A DNA stretch of 64,000 nt from JAEULH01 sp963746275. Lineage in GTDB: Bacteria; Pseudomonadota; Alphaproteobacteria; Rhodospirillales; Defluviicoccaceae. The stretch lies in contig CAVVAX010000008.1 of NCBI GenBank assembly GCA_963746275.1, forward strand, positions 1 to 64,000, written 5' to 3'. Made by a program: the position numbers and the translations under genes. The notes under the pieces are model-generated. The model had not been told where the DNA came from, ran no database searches, and saw nothing but the letters and a program-made list of their open reading frames with translations. Of the stretch, positions 53,794-64,000 are shown one piece after another; the stretch's first letter is position 1, and every line of letters starts with the position of its first letter.

Positions 53794-54921
53794 TTAGATG
53801 CAGTAGCAGCGCAGCGGCTCGAAGCCGTTGAAGGCGATCGAGGAGTAGGTCGTGGTGTAGGCGCCGGCGGAGCGGATCTCCAGCTTGTCGCCGATCTGCA
53901 GATCTAGCGGCAGCCGGTAGTCGCTTTGCTCGTAGAGCACGTCGGCGGAATCGCAGGTGGGGCCGGCGAGGACCACCCGGTCGGCGGGACCGCGCCGGTT
54001 GCTGAGGATGGGATACTTGATCGCCTCGTCGATGGTCTCGGCGAGGCCGCCGAACTTGCCGATGTCGAGGTAGACCCAGCGGCGCGGTTCCGTGCGCTCC
54101 CGATCGGCGATCAGCACGACCTCGGTCTGGATGATGCCGGCGTCGCCGACCATCTGCCGCCCCGGCTCGACGATGACCGCCGGCTGGCGGTTGCCGAAGT
54201 GGCGCCTGAGCGACCGGCGGATCACCGCGCCGTAGGCACAGAGGCTCGGCAGCCGGTTGCGGTAGCGGGTCGGCAGGCCGCCGCCGATGTTGAGCATGCC
54301 GAGCGTCACGCCGCCGTCGTCAAGTTCGCGAAACAGAGCCGCCGCCTCGCCCACGGCTTTGTCCCATTGCTTCGGATCGCGTTGCTGCGAGCCGACGTGG
54401 AACGAGATGCCGTAGGGCTCGAGCCCCAGCGCGTTGGCCAGCCGCAGCAGCTCCGCCGCCGTCTTCGGCTCGCAGCCGAATTTGCGCGAAAGCGGCCACT
54501 CCGCCCCCGTTCCCGGCGTGCTGATCCGGCAGAAGACCCGGCTTCCCGGCGCGGCGGCAGCGATCTTCTCCAGCTCCGCCCAGGAATCGAAGGCATAGAG
54601 GCGCACGCCGCGCTCGTACGCGGCGGCGATGTCCGCCCGCTTCTTGATCGTGTTGCCGAAGGAGATGCGTTCTGGCCCGGCGCCGGCGGCGAGCACCATG
54701 TCGATCTCGTTAACCGAGGCGGCATCGAACGAGGAGCCGAGGCCGGCGAGGAGCTGCAAGATCTCCGGCGCCGGGTTGGCTTTCAAGGCGTAGTACACCG
54801 CTGCGTCCGGCATCGCCTGGCGCAGTTTGGCGTAGTTCTGGGTGACGATGTCGAGGTCGAGGACCAGGCAGGGGGTTGCCGGTCGTCGCTGGGCAAGAAA
54901 GCGGCTGATCTTCTTGGTCAT
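53794..54921 (-). CDS. PLP-dependent ornithine/lysine-type decarboxylase
   Basis: 375 residues, fold-III barrel decarboxylase of the eukaryotic-like ODC group. PLP lysine is in VYYALKANPAPEILQLLAGL; GISFHVGSQQRDPKQWD, MLNIGGGLPTRY and VIVEPGRQMVGDAG bind phosphate and cofactor; GPTCDSADVLYEQSDYRLPL holds the catalytic Cys and Asp. It should make putrescine from ornithine (perhaps cadaverine from lysine). It begins 26 bases after the homospermidine synthase stop on the same strand, so the two form an operon for homospermidine. Confidence 0.88.
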   Translation of the reverse strand: MTKKISRFLAQRRPATPCLVLDLDIVTQNYAKLRQAMPDAAVYYALKANPAPEILQLLAGLGSSFDAASVNEIDMVLAAGAGPERISFGNTIKKRADIAAAYERGVRLYAFDSWAELEKIAAAAPGSRVFCRISTPGTGAEWPLSRKFGCEPKTAAELLRLANALGLEPYGISFHVGSQQRDPKQWDKAVGEAAALFRELDDGGVTLGMLNIGGGLPTRYRNRLPSLCAYGAVIRRSLRRHFGNRQPAVIVEPGRQMVGDAGIIQTEVVLIADRERTEPRRWVYLDIGKFGGLAETIDEAIKYPILSNRRGPADRVVLAGPTCDSADVLYEQSDYRLPLDLQIGDKLEIRSAGAYTTTYSSIAFNGFEPLRCYCI

Positions 54922-54947
54922 CGTCGGGATCGCCCTCTGGCTGGTCG

Positions 54948-56375
54948 TCAGGTGACGCGGAAGTTCTGGAACTGCCAGGGGCAGCCTTGCTCGGTCCGCT
55001 CGGGGAAGAGGACGCCGCGGTCGAGCAGCGGGGTCCAGTCGGAGTAGACGCCCACCACCTCGCCGAGGTAGGGCCGGGCGATGGCCATGATCCGGTCGCA
55101 GTCGAGCTCTTCCGGTTCGACCAGGCCGGCGCGGGGGTTCTCGATAGCCCAGACGAGGCCGGCGAGGACCGAGACGGTGACCTGCAAGCTGGTCGCGTTG
55201 TTGTGGGGCACGAGGCGTCTCGCCTCGTCGATGGAAAGCCTGGAGCCGAACCAGTAGGCGCCCCTCTGGTGGCCCATGAGCAGGACGCCGAGCTCGTCGA
55301 TGCCGCTCTTGATCTCGTCCATCATCAGCCGCTGGCTGTCCTGCATGTGCCAGTTCTTGCCGGCCAGCTCGTGCAGCGAGAGCACCGCGTCGTCGCAGGG
55401 GTGGTAGGCGTAATGCACCGTCGGCCGGTAGATCACGCCGCTGCCGTTGCGTACGGTCAGGTAATCGGCGATCGAGATCGACTCGTTGTGGGTGACGAGG
55501 AAGCCGTGGAAGGGGCCCTCCAGCGGCGTCCAGGTCCGCACCCGGGTGCCGGCGCCGGGCCGCTTGAGGTAGATCGCCGCGTCGCTGCCGAAGGCATGAC
55601 GGGCTCCATCTTCCGGGAAGACGCTCTCGTGGGTGCCCCAGCCGAGCTCGGCCGGCTGACAGCCTTCGCTGACGAAGCCGTCGATGGACCAGGTGTTGAC
55701 GAACTCGCCGGGCCTCTTGGCGACGTCGGCTGCCTGGGTGTCGCGCTCGGCGATGTGGATCACCTTGATGCCGAGGTCGCGGGCAAGAGCTCCCCAATCG
55801 GCGCGCGAGCGCGGGGCGCCGCCGTTGGTGACATGGCGGCCTGTGTCGCGGGCAATGTCGAGCAGCGCCATCTTCACGAAGTGGGAGACGAGGCCCGGGT
55901 TGGCGCCATGCGCGGTCACCGCGGTCGGCGCCGGGGCACTGGTCTTCAGCGCCAGGGCGCTCTCGCGCAGGGCGTAGTTCGACCGTTGCGAGGGGGTGAG
56001 GGAAGGATCCACATAGGCGCCGGCCCAGGGCTCGATGCAGGTGTCGAGGTAGAGCGCGCCGCGCTCGCGGCAGAGCTGGATGAGCGCCACCGATGAGACC
56101 TCGACGGAGACGTTGACGAGGACGTCGTCCGGACCCAGCAGCGGCTCAAGAAGCTGGCGGTAATTGTCGCGGGTGACCGGCTGCGACAGGAAGCGGACGC
56201 CCGCCGCCTGCGCTTGCTCCCGCCCATGCTCATCGGCGGTGACGATCGTGATCCGGTCGCTCGCGATTTCGAGGTGGCGCAGGATCAGCGGCAGGACGCC
56301 CTGGCCGATCGAGCCGAAACCGAGAATGACGAGGCGGCCGGGGACCTTCGCGTGCTTGGCGGGGGGATGGATCAA
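54948..56375 (-). CDS. hss: Homospermidine synthase
   Basis: 475 residues from TTG 56375, chosen because GGAGG lies seven bases before it. It joins two putrescines (or putrescine and spermidine) with NAD to give sym-homospermidine, the main triamine of many alphaproteobacteria. N-terminal Rossmann motif VILGFGSIGQGVLPLILRHL; further blocks VNVSVEVSSVALIQLCRERG, AHGANPGLVSHFVKMALLDI, VNTWSIDGFVSEGCQPAELG and HNESISIADYLTVRNGSGVI with HYAYHPCDDAVLSLHEL. It comes first in the operon with the decarboxylase. Confidence 0.92.
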   Translation of the reverse strand: MIHPPAKHAKVPGRLVILGFGSIGQGVLPLILRHLEIASDRITIVTADEHGREQAQAAGVRFLSQPVTRDNYRQLLEPLLGPDDVLVNVSVEVSSVALIQLCRERGALYLDTCIEPWAGAYVDPSLTPSQRSNYALRESALALKTSAPAPTAVTAHGANPGLVSHFVKMALLDIARDTGRHVTNGGAPRSRADWGALARDLGIKVIHIAERDTQAADVAKRPGEFVNTWSIDGFVSEGCQPAELGWGTHESVFPEDGARHAFGSDAAIYLKRPGAGTRVRTWTPLEGPFHGFLVTHNESISIADYLTVRNGSGVIYRPTVHYAYHPCDDAVLSLHELAGKNWHMQDSQRLMMDEIKSGIDELGVLLMGHQRGAYWFGSRLSIDEARRLVPHNNATSLQVTVSVLAGLVWAIENPRAGLVEPEELDCDRIMAIARPYLGEVVGVYSDWTPLLDRGVLFPERTEQGCPWQFQNFRVT

Positions 56376-56984
56376 TCGGGGGCCTCCTGTGAACGCTGTC
56401 CGGGTGTCGACGGTGGTCAAGCAGGGGGGCGGGCACACCGCGGCGTTTCGTGCTTCGCCGCACGGTTCCGCTGGGAGCTGTGAGATGAGAACGCTCGGTC
56501 TAGGGCCGCGTCGGAGGGCCCGTGCCCGGAACCCGGCAGGATCCGCTGGCCCCGTAAGCGGAGGCCAAGTAGCGGAAGCGCTGGTGAGGCGGACAAGGGC
56601 AACCCGCGCAAGCGCGCGGACCGGTGCCTTAAGCCACAACCGACCTAGGGCAATGTGATGAGCTTGATTGTCGCACGGCGCCGGGCGTCAAGCATATCCA
56701 CCTCCCTTAAGGGCACCGGCCCACGGTTGACCGGCTCGACCTAAAAGGACGCGTTACGTCGTCGCATACCCGCTCTCGTGGGGCATTGGCACGTGCGCGA
56801 TAGCGTCTGGGCAGAGATATATCGCAAGTCCGGGCCGGCGCAAAGCCATTCCTCAACGCGATGCAGCTAGCACACGATCTGTCCGGACTTATGCCCGGTA
56901 TCGGGAACAGGGCGAGGATCGCCTCGCGCTCGGCAGGGCAGCAGCAGAGATGCTCTTCCCCATCTACGGCAGGAGCTTACCCAC
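56376..56984. other. Intergenic region between hss and nadK
   Basis: About 600 bases. It includes the upstream region of hss and the 3' flank of nadK. Open frames here are shadows extending the hss frame. I see no conserved protein, RNA gene or repeat. Confidence 0.5.
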
Positions 56985-57764
56985 CTACAGCAGGAACTGT
57001 TCCTTGATGATCCGTTCCTCAAGATTGTGTTCGGGGTCGAACAGCAGGGTGAGGACGACGCTGCGGTCCTCGCGAATGAGGACGCGGACCACGTCACGGA
57101 CCTCCGTGTAGTCGGCAACGGCGCTGACCGGCCGGCTTGCCGGCGACAGCACCGTGACGCTGACGGTGACCTCGTGCGGCAGGATGGCGCCCCGCCATTG
57201 CCGCGGCCGGAACACGCTGATCGGGGTTAGCGCCAGGACGTGGGCGCCGAGCGGCAGGATCGGGCCGTCGAGGGAGACATTGTAGGCGGTGCTGCCGGCC
57301 GGTGTTGCCAGCAGCACGCCGTCGCAGATCATCTCCGGCATCCGCATGACGCCGTCGACCTCGATCTTGAGCTTCGCCGCGAAGCGGGTCTCGCGCAGGA
57401 GCGACACCTCGTTGATGGCCAGCGCCTCGTGACTGCCGCCGTGGATGTCGATGGCGGTCATGCGCAGCGGGTTCAGCCCAATGGGCTCGGCCCTGGCCAC
57501 CCGCTCGATAAGGTTGTCCTCGCCAAAGGTGTTCATCAGAAAGCCAACCGAGCCGCGGTTCATCCCGAAGATCGGGATCTTGCGGTCCATGTAGCGGTGC
57601 AGGGTCTCCAGCATGAAGCCGTCGCCGCCGAGGGCGACGATGACGTCGGCCTCCTCCGGCGGGACCGAGGCATAAGCATGGCGGAGGCGCTCCAGCGCGC
57701 GCTGGGCCTCGTCGTGCCCGGAGGCGACGAAGGCGACGGCGGGCATGGGGGCGGGGGCGGCCAT
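56985..57764 (-). CDS. nadK: NAD kinase
   Basis: About 259 residues from the ATG giving MAAPAPMPAVAFVA. It makes NADP from NAD and ATP. The kinase loop is VIVALGGDGFMLETLHRYMD with the G-G-D-G signature; GMNRGSVGFLMN and AINEVSLLRETRFAAKLKIE follow, and VCDGVLL-type block ICDGVLLATPAGSTAYNVSL contains the conserved G-S-T-A-Y. PILPLGAHVLALTPISVFRP matches the end region. The longer ORF adds 36 residues without homology. An essential gene with an intact frame. Monocistronic. Confidence 0.9.
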   Translation of the reverse strand: MAAPAPMPAVAFVASGHDEAQRALERLRHAYASVPPEEADVIVALGGDGFMLETLHRYMDRKIPIFGMNRGSVGFLMNTFGEDNLIERVARAEPIGLNPLRMTAIDIHGGSHEALAINEVSLLRETRFAAKLKIEVDGVMRMPEMICDGVLLATPAGSTAYNVSLDGPILPLGAHVLALTPISVFRPRQWRGAILPHEVTVSVTVLSPASRPVSAVADYTEVRDVVRVLIREDRSVVLTLLFDPEHNLEERIIKEQFLL

Positions 57765-58011
57765 GATCGGCGATCCCGTGAAGACGACGCATCTGGCGAC
57801 AGCGGCGGCAGTATAGCCATCGCAGTTGCCGCTGCCAGAGGCAAGGCCCGGGTAGGCAAGGCCCGGGGTCACCTTAAGTTTCGCCCCCGGACTACCCCCG
57901 GTCCCGCCCCCCGGCTACCCCGGTGCCGCCGCCAGTCTCGCCTCTGAAGCCGCATCTTCAGCCGCAGGCGGGGCGATCAGGCCGCCACAACAGGTGGGCA
58001 AAAACGCCGAC

Positions 58012-58033
58012 AGCCGCGGTGATTGCCGCGGCT
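58012..58033. terminator. Small hairpin before the HU gene
   Basis: AGCCGCGG, six-base loop, CCGCGGCT, followed by CTTACGG. An 8-bp perfect stem about 100 bases before the HU start; it could attenuate or be neutral. Confidence 0.3.
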
Positions 58034-58133
58034 CTTACGGTTGCGGCCCACAAGATTTTGTAGTAGCCATTGAAACGCCCGCAGCCTGCGCGGCGAATAC
58101 TGCCACTCCCAAGACAAGAGGGGGGTTTCTGGG

Positions 58134-58406
58134 TTGAACAGGAACGAACTGGTTGAGACCGTTGCCGAAGACACCGGCCTGCCGAGGAAGGACGCGGCCA
58201 AGGCCGTCGACGGCGTCTTCGAGGCGATTACCAAGGCGTTGAAAGACGGGGACGAGGTCAGGCTCGTCGGTTTCGGCACCTTCTCGGTGGCCGATCGTGC
58301 GGCCTCGGAGGGCCGGAACCCGCGCACCGGCGAGACCATTCAGATCGGCGCCGCGCGGGTGCCGAAGTTCAAGGCGGGCAAAGGCCTGAAGGACTCCTTG
58401 AACTAG
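58134..58406 (+). CDS. hup: HU-family nucleoid protein
   Basis: 90 residues. The dimeric histone-like protein bends and compacts DNA. Helical N-terminus LVETVAEDTGLPRKDAAKAV, then VRLVGFGTFSVADRAA and the DNA-gripping arm GRNPRTGETIQIGAARVPKF, with the intercalating Pro in RNPRTG, and GKGLKDSLN. Start TTG at 58134 follows AAGAGGGGGGTTTCTGGG. Several acidic residues in the arm-proximal part are normal for alphaproteobacteria. lon often lies upstream of hup but not here. Confidence 0.92.
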   Translation: MNRNELVETVAEDTGLPRKDAAKAVDGVFEAITKALKDGDEVRLVGFGTFSVADRAASEGRNPRTGETIQIGAARVPKFKAGKGLKDSLN

Positions 58407-58541
58407 TTTCGAAGTCGAGCGCGTCCATGGGCCGTCGCCGGTAACGGCTTCAAAAAGAGGCGTCGAGAGCTCAAGACTGTTGCGGAGCGACTGGCTGGTC
58501 CGCGAGCCATTCGCTTTCGCTTTACCGGGTTTGCCAGCGGT

Positions 58542-58617
58542 GGGCGGTTAGCTCAGCCGGTAGAGCGCCACGTTTACACCGTGGATGTCGGCGGTTCGAT
58601 CCCGTCACCGCCCACCA
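58542..58617 (+). tRNA. tRNA-Val (anticodon TAC), CCA encoded
   Basis: Acceptor GGGCGGT pairs with ACCGCCC; D arm GCTC/GAGC; anticodon stem CCACG/CGTGG around TTTACAC, anticodon TAC; T arm GGCGG TTCGATC CCGTC. CCA is encoded at 58615-58617. tRNA-Val after hup is a common alphaproteobacterial order. Confidence 0.95.
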
Positions 58618-58750
58618 GCCCTCCCCCCGCGCCCCCACGCCGGGCCTCCCCGTCGCGCCACAAACCCTTTGTTAATGCGCTAATCTGCGCTGACATTACG
58701 GTCAGCGCCTCGCGACCCCTTCCTCCTTCCTGCCGCGGGGATCATCATAA

Positions 58751-62745
<3,995 letters not shown>

Positions 62746-62757
62746 GGAGGCGAGACG

Positions 62758-64000
62758 GTGAGCGAGGCCAACCTCTACCTCCCCCGGGCGACCTACCGGC
62801 TGCAGTTCAACAGCAACTACACCTTCGACGATGCCCGCAAGTTGATCCCCTACCTCGCGGACCTCGGGATCAGCCACCTCTATGCCTCGCCTTACCTGAA
62901 GGCGCGGGCGGGCAGCACCCACGGCTACGACATCACCGATCACAACGCCTTCAACCCGGAGATCGGCAGCGAAGAGAGCTTCCGGGCGATGGCGAGCGAG
63001 CTCGTCGCCCGCGGCATGGGCCAGATCCTCGATTTCGTGCCGAACCACATGGGCATTGGCCACGCCGACAATGCCTGGTGGCTCGACGTGCTCGAATGGG
63101 GCGAGGAATCGCCCTACGCCGAGTACTTTGACATTGACTGGAGCTCGGCCAAGCCGGAGCTGCGCGGCAAAGTGCTGCTTCCGGTACTCGGCAACCACTA
63201 CGGCACGACGCTGGAGGGGGGCGAGCTCAAGCTTGCCTTCGACAGCGAGGACGGTAGCTTCAGCGTCTGGTACTACGATCACCGCTTCCCGGTGACGCCG
63301 GGCCAGTACGCCCGCATCCTCCGCCCGGTCTCAGAGCGGCTGAACCGGGAAGAGCGGCTGGACGACGAGCAGGCCCAGGCGCTGGAGGTCGTCGTCTCCG
63401 GCTTCCGCGACCTCGCCCGGCTGTCGCGCTCGCCGCGCGATCGCGCCACCCGCAGGCGGCAGGCGGCGGGGCTGAAGCGCCGGCTGGTCGAGACGGCGCA
63501 GTCGCCGGTGGTCGCCAAGGCCATCGAGGCGGAGGTCGAGAGGCTGAACGGCGTGCCCGGCAACCACGCCAGCTTCGAGGCGCTCCACCGGCTGCTCGAG
63601 GCCCAGCCGTATCGGCTGGCCTTCTGGCGGGTCGCGGCCGAGGAGATCAACTATCGGCGGTTCTTCCAGATCAACGATCTCGCCGGCATCCGCATCGAGG
63701 TACCGGCGGTCTTCGACCACATCCACGAGCTGACGCTGCGGCTGATCGGCGAAGGCTTGATCCACGGGCTGCGGATCGACCATATCGACGGGCTATTCGA
63801 CCCGCGCCGCTATCTCGAGCGTCTGCAGGAAACCGCGGGTGCGGCGATGCGCACGGCCCTGGCGGGCAACGGGGCCGGCGAGGGGGCTGGCGACGATGGC
63901 AGCAGCGGCGGCGGCGACGGCGACCAGCCCTTCTACATCGTCGTCGAGAAGATCCTTGCTCCGCATGAGCGGCTTCGCGAGGAATGGCCGATCGCCGGCA
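62758..64000 (+). CDS. treY: Maltooligosyltrehalose synthase, 3' end outside window
   Basis: The first 414 residues are visible, from GTG with AAGGAGG seven bases before. It turns the reducing-end alpha-1,4 bond of maltodextrin into the alpha,alpha-1,1 bond of trehalose. Conserved: PRATYRLQFNSNYTFDDARK, GISHLYASPYLKARAGSTHG, YDITDHNAFNPEIG, GQILDFVPNHMGIGHADNAW, YRRFFQINDLAGIRIEVPAV and GLRIDHIDGLFDPRRYLERL with the nucleophile Asp. A Gly/Asp-rich insert near the end (GAGEGAGDDGSSGGG) is a low-complexity loop. Starts 12 bases after treZ. Confidence 0.93.
   Translation, partial: MSEANLYLPRATYRLQFNSNYTFDDARKLIPYLADLGISHLYASPYLKARAGSTHGYDITDHNAFNPEIGSEESFRAMASELVARGMGQILDFVPNHMGIGHADNAWWLDVLEWGEESPYAEYFDIDWSSAKPELRGKVLLPVLGNHYGTTLEGGELKLAFDSEDGSFSVWYYDHRFPVTPGQYARILRPVSERLNREERLDDEQAQALEVVVSGFRDLARLSRSPRDRATRRRQAAGLKRRLVETAQSPVVAKAIEAEVERLNGVPGNHASFEALHRLLEAQPYRLAFWRVAAEEINYRRFFQINDLAGIRIEVPAVFDHIHELTLRLIGEGLIHGLRIDHIDGLFDPRRYLERLQETAGAAMRTALAGNGAGEGAGDDGSSGGGDGDQPFYIVVEKILAPHERLREEWPIAG

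Overview
The window is high-GC bacterial chromosome, most likely an alphaproteobacterium of Rhodospirillales type. The evidence is an FzlA-like GST-fold division protein, an NDUFS4-like complex I accessory subunit, a homospermidine synthase next to an ornithine-type decarboxylase, an HWE histidine kinase, CtaA and orphan FliL. A glgX-treZ-treY block fits an organism that stores glycogen and makes trehalose from it. Genus is not resolved.

Layout. 1-3.9 kb is a scrapyard: the AT-rich end of an SGNH acyltransferase, an IS1380 transposase, an internally deleted IS5-type transposase, and broken DUF547 and crcB pieces. 4-9.5 kb holds a ComB-like phosphatase, a cytidylyltransferase/HAD fusion, fzlA, a TPR protein, an SDR and a CBS protein. 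9.7-14.7 kb holds a cNMP/CBS/DUF294 protein beside a membrane PAS protein fused to a DEDDh exonuclease, then a TPR protein. 15-25.5 kb holds an HWE kinase, a perfect parS site, cobA, ctaA, a C-terminal-processing protease, a DUF4136 lipoprotein, an OmpR-type two-component pair, a SLC13-type permease and a radical SAM protein. 25.5-28.5 kb carries two paralogous secreted proteins with a shared leader and a 17-bp tandem array. 28.8-34.5 kb is envelope-related: GH16-like lipoprotein, methyltransferase, GT25, tyrosine phosphatase, cardiolipin synthase. 35.2-41.7 kb is a prophage remnant in tRNA-Arg(TCT) with both att sites. 41.8-58.4 kb is mostly housekeeping: fliL, ferritin, bcp, glnE, a YhdP/AsmA protein, hemerythrin, tyrS, anmK, gdx, the homospermidine pair, nadK and HU. 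58.5-64 kb holds tRNA-Val and glgX-treZ-treY, running off the end.

A caution for the whole window: many genes that should be intact (tyrS, glnE, glgX, treZ, ctaA, fliL and even the T loop of tRNA-Arg) carry single-base indels, and most of those I could resolve read as one extra base. I treat these as probable sequence errors and give the span of the restored gene. The prophage has a much higher density of breaks and may be truly decayed.

Most notable items: the parS site, the prophage remnant in which an integrase N-terminus runs straight into the terminase, the duplicated secreted proteins with their leader, a hidden AT-rich gene inside the prophage, and a cytidylyltransferase-like domain that lacks its nucleotide-binding signature.
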